DNA of 64,000 nucleotides from Cupriavidus oxalaticus (GCF_004768545.1 NZ_CP038635.1:868001-932000), one strand, 5' to 3'. Counted from the first letter of the stretch, positions 36,418-46,111 are shown. Notes: a model not told the origin generated them from the letters alone. A program made the numbers and translations.

Positions 36418-38043
36418 ATGCTACGTCTAAGTGAAGTCAAACTCCCGCTCGACCATACCGAAGCCGACCTGGACGCCGCCGTGCGTACCAGCGCCGCGCA
36501 GATCGGTGTCAAGGGAGACGGCCTGATCGGCTATACCGTATTCCGCCGCGCCCACGATGCGCGCAAGCGCTCCGACATCAAGCTGACCTACATCATCGAT
36601 CTCGAAGTCAGCGACGAAGCCGCGGCGCGCAAGCGCATGGCCGGCAAGCCCAACTGGAGCGTGACGCCCGATATGGAGTACCACTTCGTCGCGCGCGCCC
36701 CGCAGGGCGGGCCCGCGCTGCGGCCGGTGGTGATCGGCATGGGCCCGTGCGGGCTGCTCGCCGGCCTGATCCTGGCGCAATCCGGCTTCCGCCCGATCGT
36801 GCTGGAGCGCGGCAAGGAAGTGCGCGAGCGCACCAAGGACACGTTCGGCCTGTGGCGCAAGAGCGTGCTCAACCCGGAGTCGAACGTGCAGTTCGGCGAA
36901 GGCGGCGCGGGCACGTTCTCGGACGGCAAGCTGTACAGCCAGATCAAGGACCCGAAGCACTACGGGCGCAAGGTGCTGAACGAGTTCGTGCGCGCCGGCG
37001 CGCCGGAAGACATCCTGTACAAGGCGCGCCCGCATATCGGCACTTTCCGCCTGGTCAGCATGGTCGAGAAGATGCGCGCCGAGATCATCGAGCTGGGCGG
37101 CGAGATCCGCTTCGAAACGCGCGTCGACGATATCGACATCGACGGCGGCAAGGTGCGCGGCCTGAAGCTGTCGAATGGCGAGTACCTGGAAGCCGACCAC
37201 GTCATCATGGCGGTCGGCCACAGCGCGCGCGATACCTTCCAGATGCTGCACGACCGCGGCGTGTTCATGGAGGCCAAGCCGTTCTCGCTGGGCTTCCGCA
37301 TCGAGCATCCGCAGGGCCTGATCAACCGCAGCCGCTTCGGCAAGTTCGCCGGCAACAAGCTGCTGGGCGCGGCCGACTACAAGGTGGTGCACCACTGCAG
37401 CAACGGGCGTTCGGTGTACAGCTTCTGCATGTGCCCGGGCGGCACGGTGGTGGCGGCGGCGTCGGAGCCGGGGCGCGTGGTGACCAACGGCATGAGCCAG
37501 TACAAGCGCGCCGAGCGCAATGCCAACGCCGGCATCGTGGTCGGCATCACGCCGGAAGACTATCCGGGCGGCCCGCTGGCCGGCATCGAGTTCCAGCGCA
37601 AGTGGGAAGAGCGCGCGTTCGAGCTTGGCGGCAGCAACTACAACGCGCCGGGACAGCTGGTGGGCGACTTTATCGCCGGCCGTGCGTCGACGTCGCTGGG
37701 CTCGGTCGAGCCTTCGTACAAGCCGGGCGTGACGCCGACCGACCTGAGCACGTCATTGCCCGACTACGTGATCGAGGCGATCCGCGAAGGCATTCCGGAG
37801 ATCGACAAGAAGCTGCCCGGCTTCGCGCTGCATGACGCGGTGCTGACCGGCGTGGAGACGCGCACCTCGTCGCCGCTGCGCATCCGCCGTAACAACGACG
37901 ACTACCAGAGCATCAACGTCAGGGGCCTGTACCCGGCGGGCGAGGGCGCTGGCTATGCCGGCGGCATCTACTCGGCCGCGATCGATGGCATCGAGGTGGC
38001 CGAGGCGGTGGCGCTCAGCATCGTCGGCGGCAAGCAGGCTTAG
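36418..38043 (+). CDS. FAD-dependent dehydrogenase, COG2509 type
   Basis: 541 residues. An N-terminal domain of about 100 residues (MLRLSEVKLPLDHTE, then FRRAHDARKRSDIKLTYIIDL) precedes the FAD fold: VVIGMGPCGLLAGLILAQ (about 103-120), FGEGGAGTFSDGKL, and the C-terminal GLYPAGEGAGYAGGIYSAA. The N-terminal region matches a domain found only in this class of uncharacterised dehydrogenases. Substrate unknown. The stop codon overlaps the convergent flavoprotein gene by four bases. Confidence 0.9.
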   Translation: MLRLSEVKLPLDHTEADLDAAVRTSAAQIGVKGDGLIGYTVFRRAHDARKRSDIKLTYIIDLEVSDEAAARKRMAGKPNWSVTPDMEYHFVARAPQGGPALRPVVIGMGPCGLLAGLILAQSGFRPIVLERGKEVRERTKDTFGLWRKSVLNPESNVQFGEGGAGTFSDGKLYSQIKDPKHYGRKVLNEFVRAGAPEDILYKARPHIGTFRLVSMVEKMRAEIIELGGEIRFETRVDDIDIDGGKVRGLKLSNGEYLEADHVIMAVGHSARDTFQMLHDRGVFMEAKPFSLGFRIEHPQGLINRSRFGKFAGNKLLGAADYKVVHHCSNGRSVYSFCMCPGGTVVAAASEPGRVVTNGMSQYKRAERNANAGIVVGITPEDYPGGPLAGIEFQRKWEERAFELGGSNYNAPGQLVGDFIAGRASTSLGSVEPSYKPGVTPTDLSTSLPDYVIEAIREGIPEIDKKLPGFALHDAVLTGVETRTSSPLRIRRNNDDYQSINVRGLYPAGEGAGYAGGIYSAAIDGIEVAEAVALSIVGGKQA

Positions 38044-39314
38044 GTTTGCCTCAGATACGCCGCGGCGCCCAGCGCCGCGGTGCGTCCGCTGGCGAAGCAT
38101 GCCGTCAGCAGGTAGCCGCCGGTGGGCGCTTCCCAGTCCAGCATTTCGCCCGCGCAGAAGACGCCCGGCAGGGCGCGCAGCATCAGCCGTTCATCCATCG
38201 CTTCGAAACGCACGCCGCCGGCGCTGCTGATGACCTCGTCAATCGGACGCGGGCGCAGCAGGCGCAACGGCAGCGCCTTGAGCGATACGGCCAGCGTGCC
38301 GGGATCCTGCATCGCATCTTTCGTCAGGCATTCGCGCAGCAGCCCGGCCTTGACGCCGGTGATGCCGAGCCGGCTCTGCAGGTGGCTCGACAGCGAACGC
38401 GAGCCGCGCGGATGGTTCACTTCGTTGCCGACCTGTTCCGCGGTGTGCGAGGGCAGCAGGTCGAGGTGTATCACCGCGCTGCCATCGGCTTCGAGCCGGT
38501 CGCGCATCGGCGCCGATAACGCATAGACCAGGCTGCCTTCGATGCCCGTAGCGCTGATGACGAACTCGCCCTGGCGATAGTGCGCGTTGCCATCGCGATC
38601 GGTCAGTGCGATCGCCACCGGCTTGACCGGCGTGCCGGCGAAACGGTCGGCAAACGATTCGCTCCATGCCACATCGAAACCGCAGTTAGCCGGCCGCAGC
38701 GGCGCGATATCGACGCCACGGTCAGCCAGCCGCGGCACCCACGCACCATCCGATCCCAGCCGCGCCCAGCTTGCGCCGCCGAGCGCCAGCACCACGGCAC
38801 GCGCGGGCACCGGCACTTCGCCATGCGGCGTGGCGAAGCGCAGCACGTGCAGCGCTCCCTGATCCCGGTCCTCCCAACCCAGCCAGCGATGCCGCATATG
38901 GAACTGCACGCCGGCCTCGCGCAACCGGTGCAGCCATGCGCGCAGCATCGGCGCGGCCTTCATGTCGGTCGGGAAAACGCGGCCCGAGCTGCCGACGAAG
39001 GTGTCGATGCCAAGCCCGTGCACCCACTCGCGCAGCGCCTGCGGGCCGAAGTCCGCAAGCATCGGCGCGATCTGCGCGGCACGGGCGCCATAGCGGCCGA
39101 GGAAGGCCGGTTCCGGCTCGGCATGCGTGAGGTTCATGCCGCCCTTGCCGGCCATCAGGAACTTGCGCCCGACCGACGGCATCGCGTCATAGACCGCCAC
39201 GCTGGCGCCTTGCGCCACCAGCACTTCGGCAGCCATCAGCCCGGCCGGTCCTCCGCCGATGATGGCGACATCTGGTGGGTTGGCGGTGGCAGCGGGAGGC
39301 GTGGCAGGGGACAT
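38040..39314 (-). CDS. HI0933-like flavoprotein (TIGR03862/BaiN family)
   Basis: 424 residues. FAD-binding GGGPAGLMAAEVLVAQGA at the N-terminus, the family motif GRKFLMAGKGGMNLTHAEP, and the C-terminal GVFCAGEMLDWEAPTGGYLLT. The family includes bile-acid 7-dehydroxylation and other reductases, but the housekeeping role in proteobacteria is not known. Convergent with the upstream FAD protein and divergent from the DUF1415 gene. Confidence 0.9.
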   Translation of the reverse strand: MSPATPPAATANPPDVAIIGGGPAGLMAAEVLVAQGASVAVYDAMPSVGRKFLMAGKGGMNLTHAEPEPAFLGRYGARAAQIAPMLADFGPQALREWVHGLGIDTFVGSSGRVFPTDMKAAPMLRAWLHRLREAGVQFHMRHRWLGWEDRDQGALHVLRFATPHGEVPVPARAVVLALGGASWARLGSDGAWVPRLADRGVDIAPLRPANCGFDVAWSESFADRFAGTPVKPVAIALTDRDGNAHYRQGEFVISATGIEGSLVYALSAPMRDRLEADGSAVIHLDLLPSHTAEQVGNEVNHPRGSRSLSSHLQSRLGITGVKAGLLRECLTKDAMQDPGTLAVSLKALPLRLLRPRPIDEVISSAGGVRFEAMDERLMLRALPGVFCAGEMLDWEAPTGGYLLTACFASGRTAALGAAAYLRQT

Positions 39315-39403
39315 GGGGCGCTCGGCAAGGACAGCAGTGTTTCCGCCGCGGATTATAGAGCCTGCGGCAGCGCTAGAATGACGGTTTGCCCGGTATCCCC
39401 ATC

Positions 39404-40021
39404 ATGCCCTCCGCCGCCACTTCCGCAGACGCTGTCATCGCCGCCACCCGCCACTGGCTTGAGCGCGCGGTGATCGGGCTCAACCTGTGCCCATTTGCCA
39501 AGAGTGTTTATGTGAAGGAGCAGGTGCGCTACGTGGTCAGCACCGCCACCGAAGCGCCGGATGTGCTGGGTGAACTCGAGCGCGAGTTGCGCCTGCTCGA
39601 TGAGACGGATCCGGCGGAGATCGACACCACGCTGCTGATCCTGCCCCACGCGGTGGCCGATTTCCTCGACTACAACGACCTGCTGTACTTCGCCGACCGC
39701 CTGCTCGGCAGCCTGGGCCTGGAAGGCACGCTGCAGATCGCCAGCTTCCATCCGCAGTACCAGTTCGCCGATAGCGAGCCTGACGACATCGAGAACTACA
39801 CCAACCGCGCACCGTATCCGATCCTGCACTTGCTGCGCGAGGACAGCATCGCGCGCGCGGCGGCGGCCTTCCCGGATGCGGCGGATATCTACGAGCGCAA
39901 CCAGGCAACCATGCGCCGCCTGGGGCATGCGGGCTGGCGCCGCGTGATGGCGGGCGAGGACGAAGCCGAAGACAAAGCCGAAGACAAAGCCACCGGCAAG
40001 AACCCGCCCCCGAAAGACTGA
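39404..40021 (+). CDS. DUF1415-family protein
   Basis: 205 residues. The family pattern GLNLCPFAKSVYVKEQVRY is at about residues 24-42 and FHPQYQFAD near 118. The Cys-Pro-Phe motif is conserved in the family and could be a redox or metal site. The C-terminal 20 residues are a repeated EDEAEDKAEDKATGK run, likely disordered. ATG 39404 was chosen; an upstream ATG at 39386 adds six residues. Confidence 0.85.
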   Translation: MPSAATSADAVIAATRHWLERAVIGLNLCPFAKSVYVKEQVRYVVSTATEAPDVLGELERELRLLDETDPAEIDTTLLILPHAVADFLDYNDLLYFADRLLGSLGLEGTLQIASFHPQYQFADSEPDDIENYTNRAPYPILHLLREDSIARAAAAFPDAADIYERNQATMRRLGHAGWRRVMAGEDEAEDKAEDKATGKNPPPKD

Positions 40022-40022
40022 C

Positions 40023-40880
40023 TTACGCTGGCTCGGCCGGCTTGTCCGAAACCGGGGCGGTGAAGAAGCGCTCGTTCATCTCTTCCAGTCCCAGCGTTTC
40101 CAGCACGTTCTGCAGCCGCTCCGCCGGGCGCCGGCGCGGCAGGTCCTTGTACTGGGCGATGATCAGCTCGTTCTTCATCGAGTGTTCCCAGCCCACCAGC
40201 TCGGTCACGCTGACCTGGTAGCCATGCGCCTCCAGCTGCAGGCAGCGCAGCACATTGGTCACCTGGCTGCCGAATTCGCGCGTATGCAGCGGGTGGCGCC
40301 AGATCTCGGTCAGCGGATTGCCCGCCAGCAGCTTGCCCTTGTGCTTGCGCAGCACGCTGGCCACTTCGGCCTGGCAACAGGGCACCAGCACGATGTGCTG
40401 CGCGCGCTTGGCCAGCGCGAAGCGGATGGCGTCGTCGGTGGCGGTATTGCACGCATGCAGCGCGGTGACCACGTCGACGGTCGGCGGCAACTGTGGCGAG
40501 GTGATCGAGTCCGCCACCGACAGGTTCAGGAACGACATCCCGGGAAAGCCCAGCCGCGCTGCCAGCGCCTGCGAGGTCTTCACCAGTTCCTCGCGCGTCT
40601 CGATGCCGTAGATATGGGAATCGTCCTTCAAGGCCTTGAAGAACAGGTCGTACAGGATGAAGCCGAGGTACGACTTGCCGGCGCCATGGTCGACCAGCGT
40701 GACACGGCCGCGCTCATCCTTGACCTGCTGCAGCAGCGGCTCGATGAACTGGAACAGGTGGTAGACCTGCTTTAGCTTGCGCCGGCTGTCCTGGTTCATC
40801 TTGCCGTCGCGCGTCAGGATATGGAGTTCCTTGAGCAGCTCGAGGGACTGGCCGGGGCGGATTTCGTGGGTATTTGACAT
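40023..40880 (-). CDS. Class I SAM-dependent methyltransferase
   Basis: 285 residues from ATG 40880. SAM motif I is TLVDHGAGKSYLGF (about 62-75); later motifs TALHACNTATDDAI and VLVPCCQAEVA follow, the latter resembling a Cys-containing RNA/tRNA methyltransferase site. The target is unknown. Longer frames upstream have no matching family pattern and run antisense through the DUF342 gene. It is convergent with the DUF1415 gene, separated by one base. Confidence 0.85.
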   Translation of the reverse strand: MSNTHEIRPGQSLELLKELHILTRDGKMNQDSRRKLKQVYHLFQFIEPLLQQVKDERGRVTLVDHGAGKSYLGFILYDLFFKALKDDSHIYGIETREELVKTSQALAARLGFPGMSFLNLSVADSITSPQLPPTVDVVTALHACNTATDDAIRFALAKRAQHIVLVPCCQAEVASVLRKHKGKLLAGNPLTEIWRHPLHTREFGSQVTNVLRCLQLEAHGYQVSVTELVGWEHSMKNELIIAQYKDLPRRRPAERLQNVLETLGLEEMNERFFTAPVSDKPAEPA

Positions 40881-41144
40881 GGGGACTGCACAGGCTGCGG
40901 GACGCGGCGCGTCCCGGAAATGCCGACAGTTTACCGAAAAGTCCGGCGATGCCATCCGCTGATGGCCTGGCCCACCCCTCCTCGGCGGGGGCCGTTGCCC
41001 GCTCAAGTTTCGTACTCCCGCTGCCGATGGTCTTGGATCGATAACAAGTGGAGCGCCAGCCGTCCGGGCACGCGCTGTCCGCCAGCGCGGGCAGGCCGCC
41101 GTGGCCGAGCGCCATGCAGCTCCGCAACCAACGTCAGGGGACTC

Positions 41145-42758
41145 ATGATGCACGAGTCGGGATTGCGCCTGGAGCTGACCGAGCCAGGTGAGCAGGTGCA
41201 TGCACGCTACACACCGGAGCCAGGCAGGCTGGCTCCGGATCACGCCAGCCTGAGGCAGTGCCTGGACAGCCACGGCTGGGCCGGCGCGAGGCTGGATGCA
41301 CGCGCGGTCGCGCAGTTCCTGCAGCAGTGCCAGCGCGCCGAGCATGAGATCGACGCCGCCATCGGTGTGCTGGTCGATGGCGCGTTCGAGCTCGATATCA
41401 CGGACGACGGCCTGGCCGCGCGGCTCACGCTGATGCCCGCCGAAGGCGGCCGCCCGGTCACGGAGGACGAGATCCGCCGCGCCGTCGCCGAGCGCGGCGT
41501 GGTGGCGCCGATCCAGGCGCTGGCGCTCGACGCCGCGCTGGCCGAAGGCCGCAGCGAGCTGCGCACCATCGCCGCCGGCGTGGCGCCGCGCCAGGGCGAG
41601 CCGGCACGCTTCGTCAACCTGCTGCAGCCGCGCAAGCCAGTGCAGGCCGATGAGGAAGATTCGCGCGTCGACCTGCGCGACCTCGGCAACCTGCTGCTGG
41701 TCAGTCCCGGCATGCCGCTGATGCGCCGCATCCCGGCGGTGCCCGGACATGATGGCGTCGACGTGTTCGGCAAGCCCATTGCCGCCGATCCGATGGACGA
41801 TCCGCCCTTTGCCGAGGGCCTGACCGGCGCCGCCGCCGATCCCGACGACCCCGACCTGCTGGTTGCCGTGATCGCCGGCGCCCCAGTAGCCGGCGTGCAT
41901 GGCATCGCCGTCAGCCCGGTGGTGCAGGTGGAGGCGGTCGACCTGCATTCGGGCAACGTCGCATTTGACGGCACGCTGCGGGTGGCGGGCGATATCCGTA
42001 CCGGCATGTCGGTGCGCGTCAGCGGCGACGTGCTGGTCGAAGGCACCATCGAAGCCGCCGACATCGACGCCGGCGGCAATGTCGTGGTCAAGGGCGGCAT
42101 CATCGGCAAGTCCGAGACCGGCCATGCCGACGGCGGCATCAGCCGCGCCAGCGTGCGCTGCAAGGGCGCGGTCAAGGCCCGCTTCATCGAGAACGCCGTG
42201 GTCGAGGCCGGCACCGAGGTGAACGTCGACAGCGGCATCCGCCAGAGCGATGTTGCCGCGGGCGCGCGCATCGTGGTCGGAGGCCCCGGCGTGCAGGGCA
42301 GCATCAGCGGCGGGCGCACGCGCGCCATGCTGGCGGTGCACGCCGCGGTGCTCGGCAGTCCTGCCGGCAGCGCCACCAGCGTGCAGGTGGGACTGAATCC
42401 CTATGCCGACGCGCAACGCGCCGCGCTCGAGGCAGACCGCCGGCGGCTGCTGGACGAGCAGAACAAGGTCAGGCAGCTGGTGGCGTTCTTTGCCAGGCAT
42501 CCGGAGAAGGCCGTCGGCGACCTGCGCGAGAAGGCGCGTGCCACGCTGTTCAAGCTCTCGCGTGACCTGTTCGAGCTGGAAGGCCGCCTGGCCGAACTGG
42601 GCCAGCAGATGCAGCCCGCAGCCGGTGCCGTCATCGACGCGGCACGGCGCATCCATGGCGGCGTCACGCTGCAGGTGGGCAGCCGCGTGCTCAAGGTGGT
42701 GGAAGACAAGCCCGGTGGCCAGATCCGCCTCGTCGACGACCGTATTGAGGTGACGTGA
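41145..42758 (+). CDS. FapA/DUF342-family polymer-forming protein
   Basis: 537 residues. The N-terminal half carries the FapA-like DUF342 domain (about 165-380), seen as repeated valine/glycine turns such as NVAFDGTLRVAGDIRTGMSV, VSGDVLVEGTIEAADIDAGG and GGIIGKSETG, which form a right-handed beta-helix. A coiled coil follows (about 425-500, ALEADRRRLLDEQNKVRQL, LFELEGRLAELGQQM). The family is linked to flagella, chemotaxis and cell-wall filaments, but such neighbours are absent here. Starts ATGATG at 41145 after CAGGGG. Confidence 0.87.
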   Translation: MMHESGLRLELTEPGEQVHARYTPEPGRLAPDHASLRQCLDSHGWAGARLDARAVAQFLQQCQRAEHEIDAAIGVLVDGAFELDITDDGLAARLTLMPAEGGRPVTEDEIRRAVAERGVVAPIQALALDAALAEGRSELRTIAAGVAPRQGEPARFVNLLQPRKPVQADEEDSRVDLRDLGNLLLVSPGMPLMRRIPAVPGHDGVDVFGKPIAADPMDDPPFAEGLTGAAADPDDPDLLVAVIAGAPVAGVHGIAVSPVVQVEAVDLHSGNVAFDGTLRVAGDIRTGMSVRVSGDVLVEGTIEAADIDAGGNVVVKGGIIGKSETGHADGGISRASVRCKGAVKARFIENAVVEAGTEVNVDSGIRQSDVAAGARIVVGGPGVQGSISGGRTRAMLAVHAAVLGSPAGSATSVQVGLNPYADAQRAALEADRRRLLDEQNKVRQLVAFFARHPEKAVGDLREKARATLFKLSRDLFELEGRLAELGQQMQPAAGAVIDAARRIHGGVTLQVGSRVLKVVEDKPGGQIRLVDDRIEVT

Positions 42759-43058
42759 GCGTGACCTGTGCGTGACCTGTGCCCGCATCAGCGCGCGCGC
42801 TTCCCCGCGCCCGAATTTGTACTATCCTGCAGGTATGTCCTGGGGTGCCGCAGGATGGGCGAGAGAGCTAGTCTCGGGCAGTGAATGCAGAAGCGGACCA
42901 GCAAACTGTGGAAGCGTTACACGGAACCGACTCACGTGGCACTTGAGATACCGGAAGGCCAGCCAATGCGGCTGGCCTTCCTGCTTTTGCACGTCCCCTG
43001 CATCGCGCGCGATCCGACCTACACTGAAGGTGCAACCAGTCTTCTACAGGAGGTTGCT
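42759..43058 (+). ncRNA. Candidate small RNA or leader upstream of the 51-residue protein
   Basis: 300-base gap with no long gene. A TACTAT (about 42823-42828) could be a -10 box; about 125 bases later a strong stem GGAAGGCCAGCC (42953-42964)/GGCTGGCCTTCC (42970-42981) with TGCTTTT follows. The transcript between would be about 155 nt. A short frame GTGAATGCAGAAGCG... (21 codons, 42881-42946) ends just before the hairpin, as in a leader peptide attenuator. No Rfam class recognised. Confidence 0.35.
42953..42988 (+). terminator. Intrinsic terminator
   Basis: Perfect 12-bp stem GGAAGGCCAGCC / GGCTGGCCTTCC with loop AATGC and a TGCTTTT tail, ending the candidate small RNA and preceding the small membrane protein gene by about 70 bases. 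Confidence 0.8.
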
Positions 43059-43214
43059 ATGACTGCCGCACTGATCACGGCACTGGCGCTGATCGCCCTG
43101 GTGGCCTGTGCCGCCTTTGCCATCTGGATCATGCGCGAGAAGAATCCGACGCTGCTGCAGCAGCAGGAGCAGTCGGTACGCACATGGTTCGACCATATGA
43201 TTCACCGCCACTAG
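43059..43214 (+). CDS. Small single-span membrane protein (51 aa)
   Basis: 51 residues, below the size most gene finders keep. Residues 4-25 (ALITALALIALVACAAFAIWI) form one transmembrane helix with the N-terminus likely outside, followed by a charged cytoplasmic tail MREKNPTLLQQQEQSVRTWF. AGGAGG stands eight bases before the ATG and a clear terminator follows, both signs of real expression. Function unknown; the size and the charged tail resemble small stress-response membrane proteins. Confidence 0.75.
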   Translation: MTAALITALALIALVACAAFAIWIMREKNPTLLQQQEQSVRTWFDHMIHRH

Positions 43215-43248
43215 CGCCGCACCGCAGCCTGGCGGTACGTGCCGCAAG

Positions 43249-43273
43249 AGCCCGCCGTGCCGGCGGGCTTTTT
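43249..43273 (+). terminator. Intrinsic terminator
   Basis: Stem AGCCCGCCG (43249-43257) and CGGCGGGCT (43261-43269) with TTTTTC, directly after the small membrane protein gene. Confidence 0.9.
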
Positions 43274-43299
43274 CATGGCGCCGGCCTCATGGTGCGATC

Positions 43300-44412
43300 T
43301 CATGCCGCCGACAGGCGCAGTTCGTGCAGCCCGCTGCGCTCGACCCGCGTGCCGAGCGTGCGTCCTTCATAGGCGAACATCGCCAGCAGCCAGGCGATGT
43401 CGACTTCGCCCGCATATTCGAGCCGGAAATGGCTGCGCCGCAGCGGCACCAGCCGCAGGTCTGCGTTGCCTGCCGCATCGAAGCGGACGAATACCATCAG
43501 CGCCAGGTCCGGCCGGTAGTCGTCGTAGCCGCCGATGCCCTCGTAGTCGTTGATGAAGTCGCCGCAGCCATAAAGGATGGGCTTGCCGGCATGCAGCTCG
43601 ATGCCGAGCGGATGGTGCGAGGAATGCCCATGCACGATATCCACGCCGGCCCGCTCCACCAACCCGTGCGCGAAGGCGCGTTGCGCCGGGTCAATGTCGT
43701 AGCCCCAGTTGCCACCCCAGTGGATCGATGCCACCACGAGGTCGCCGGCACGCTTGTCCCTGCCAATCCACGCGGCAATGCGGTCGCACGAGGCGGCGGA
43801 CCAGTCATCCAGCAGGTTCACGCCGGAGTGGCCGGCGGTGGCGCGCCATGCAGCGGGCGTGCCGCAGTTATGCATGGCGAAGGCAAATACCGCGACGCGC
43901 CCGCCGCCCGGCCGCGGCAGCCACGCCGGCCGCATCGCGCTGTCCTCATCGGGGCCGGCACCGGCATGCGCGATACGCGCGGCATCGAGCGCCGCCAGCG
44001 TATCGGCCAGGCCAGCGCGTCCCCAGTCGAGCACATGGTTGTTGGCCAGTGACACGCAGTCGATGCCTGCCGCCTGCAGGCAATCGACATTGTCCGGATG
44101 CATGCGGTAATGCACGGCCTTGCCGGGCCATGCGTCGTCGCTGGTGGTGATCGCCGTCTCCAGGTTGGCAATGCGCGGCCATGCGTCGCGACTGTCGAGT
44201 TCGGCAAGCGCATCGCCCCACGGATACGCGGGCGCCACCGGATGAGAGATCGGGCCCGCCTTGCGCTCGGCCAGGCGCACATAGTCGAGCGCCGAATGCA
44301 CATACGACTCGTGGAGCAGCGGCTGGCTGGGATGCGCCAGGATCTGGTCGATGCCGCGCCCGGTCATCACATCGCCGCACAGGAACAGGGGAGGGTGGCT
44401 GGTTGTGTCCAT
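43300..44412 (-). CDS. CapA-like metallophosphatase
   Basis: 370 residues. The calcineurin-like CapA fold is seen in LFLCGDVMTGRGIDQIL (metal Asp), RIANLETAIT, SLANNHVLDWG, SIHWGGNWGY and VHGHSSHHPLGIEL (metal His residues). CapA/PgsA proteins take part in capsule polyglutamate export or related phosphatase chemistry, but no capsule genes are near. No signal peptide or membrane span is obvious, so a cytoplasmic phosphodiesterase role is equally possible. Confidence 0.87.
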   Translation of the reverse strand: MDTTSHPPLFLCGDVMTGRGIDQILAHPSQPLLHESYVHSALDYVRLAERKAGPISHPVAPAYPWGDALAELDSRDAWPRIANLETAITTSDDAWPGKAVHYRMHPDNVDCLQAAGIDCVSLANNHVLDWGRAGLADTLAALDAARIAHAGAGPDEDSAMRPAWLPRPGGGRVAVFAFAMHNCGTPAAWRATAGHSGVNLLDDWSAASCDRIAAWIGRDKRAGDLVVASIHWGGNWGYDIDPAQRAFAHGLVERAGVDIVHGHSSHHPLGIELHAGKPILYGCGDFINDYEGIGGYDDYRPDLALMVFVRFDAAGNADLRLVPLRRSHFRLEYAGEVDIAWLLAMFAYEGRTLGTRVERSGLHELRLSAA

Positions 44413-44643
44413 TTGCGCAGCCGGCCGGCGCCCGTTTGCACCGTGCCGGCGTTGCTTCCATGATAGGCGGGCACGGCGCCATGATCGCGTTGCGGCACTT
44501 GAGCGGGGCGCGCTGCACGCCGCGTTTACATTCGCCGGGGGCCTGCCTTAAATGGTGAAGTCATCGGTCCTCGTGGCCATCTTCCTGCACCCCGGCAGCC
44601 GCGCGTCGTCCGATGTTTCCAAACCCGCATCGGGAGGCTGATC

Positions 44644-46032
44644 ATGGGCCAGTTATCGCAAGAACATATCGAATCACTAAAGGCGCAAATGCGCGGACGG
44701 CTGCTGCAGCCCGCCGACGCCGCCTACGATGATGCCCGCCGCATCTGGAACGCAATGATCGACCGCCGGCCGCAACTGATCGTGCAGGCCGCCGGCGTCG
44801 CCGACGTGATCGCCGCGGTCAACTTTGCGCGCGAGCACGGTGTGCTGCTGGCAATACGCGGCGGCGGCCACAATATCGGCGGGCTGGCGATCTGCGACGG
44901 CGGCATGGTGCTCGACCTGACGGCGATGCGCTCGGTGCGCATTGACCCGCGGGCACAGCGTGCCTGGGTAGAGCCCGGCGCCACGCTGCGCGACTTCGAC
45001 CATGAGGCGCAGGCCTTCGGGCTGGCCACGCCGCTGGGCATCAACTCGACCACCGGCGTCGCGGGTCTGACCCTTGGCGGCGGCTTCGGCTGGCTCAGCC
45101 GCAAGTTCGGCACCACCGTCGACAACCTGGTCTCGGCGCAGGTGGTCACTGCCGACGGCAAGCTGCTGCGCGCCAGCGCCGACGAGCACCCCGACCTGTT
45201 CTGGGCACTGCGCGGCGGCGGCGGCAATTTCGGCGTGGTCACAATGTTCGAGTTCCGGCTGCACCCCGTCGGCCCCGAGGTCTATGGCGGCCTGATCATC
45301 TACCCCCTCGAGCAGGGTCCCACCGTGCTGCCGGCCTTTCGCGAGCAGTTCAAGTCGATGCCGGATGAATTGACGGTATGGGCGGTGTTGCGCCAGGCCC
45401 CACCGCTGCCGTTCCTGCCACCGGAGGCGCATGGCAAGCCGATCGTGGCGCTGGCGATCTGCTATATCGGCCCGCCGGAGCATGGCGCCGCGCTGGTCGA
45501 GCCGCTGCGCAAACTGGGCACGCCTTATGGCGAGCATGTCGGACCGATGCCGTTCACGGCATGGCAGCAGGCCTTCGATCCCTTGCTGACGCCGGGAGCG
45601 CGCAACTACTGGAAATCGCACAACTTCGCCGGGCTCGACGACGGCCTGATCGCGATGCTGGTCGAGCAGATCGGCAAGCTGCCGTCGCCGCAATGCGAGG
45701 TGTTCGTCGGCGCGATGGGCGGCCAGACCAACCGCGTGGCGCCGGACGCCACCGCCTATGCCAACCGCGACGCGCAGTTCATCATGAACCTGCACGGGCG
45801 CTGGGACACGCCGGCCGAGGACGACGCGTGCATCGGCTGGGCCCGCGAAGTATTCCGCGCCGCGGCGCCGTTCGCGCTGGGCAGCGTCTACGTCAATTTC
45901 CTGACGCAGGAAGAAACCGACCGCATCGGCGCCGCCTACGGTCCCAACTTCGCACGGCTGGTCGAGGTCAAGCGCCGCTACGACCCGGGCAACCTGTTCC
46001 GCCACAACCACAACATCAACCCGGCGGCATAG
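44644..46032 (+). CDS. Berberine-bridge-type FAD oxidoreductase
   Basis: 462 residues. FAD_binding_4 domain (about 37-175) with the flavin-linked His in IRGGGHNIGGLAICDGG and LTLGGGFGWLSRKFG. The cysteine that gives a second covalent flavin bond in plant-type enzymes is not seen, so the flavin is probably single-linked. The C-terminal BBE tail (EVKRRYDPGNLFRHNHNI) is intact. It oxidises an unknown alcohol or sugar. GGGAGGCTGATC precedes the ATG. Confidence 0.9.
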   Translation: MGQLSQEHIESLKAQMRGRLLQPADAAYDDARRIWNAMIDRRPQLIVQAAGVADVIAAVNFAREHGVLLAIRGGGHNIGGLAICDGGMVLDLTAMRSVRIDPRAQRAWVEPGATLRDFDHEAQAFGLATPLGINSTTGVAGLTLGGGFGWLSRKFGTTVDNLVSAQVVTADGKLLRASADEHPDLFWALRGGGGNFGVVTMFEFRLHPVGPEVYGGLIIYPLEQGPTVLPAFREQFKSMPDELTVWAVLRQAPPLPFLPPEAHGKPIVALAICYIGPPEHGAALVEPLRKLGTPYGEHVGPMPFTAWQQAFDPLLTPGARNYWKSHNFAGLDDGLIAMLVEQIGKLPSPQCEVFVGAMGGQTNRVAPDATAYANRDAQFIMNLHGRWDTPAEDDACIGWAREVFRAAAPFALGSVYVNFLTQEETDRIGAAYGPNFARLVEVKRRYDPGNLFRHNHNINPAA

Positions 46033-46111
46033 CGCGCGCAGGCGTTCACGCGGCTGCAACACTGGCGTGCCAGCATCGGCGCGACCGCGATGTATCCGAC
46101 AGGAGGAGCAG

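Noticed and set aside
40023..42788. 921-codon minus-strand frame
   Set aside because: Only its last 285 codons form the methyltransferase; the rest is antisense to the DUF342 gene and has no domain or ribosome site at its start.
43300..44412. CapA-like gene as part of a capsule locus
   Set aside because: No glutamate ligase, export or glycosyltransferase genes lie nearby.
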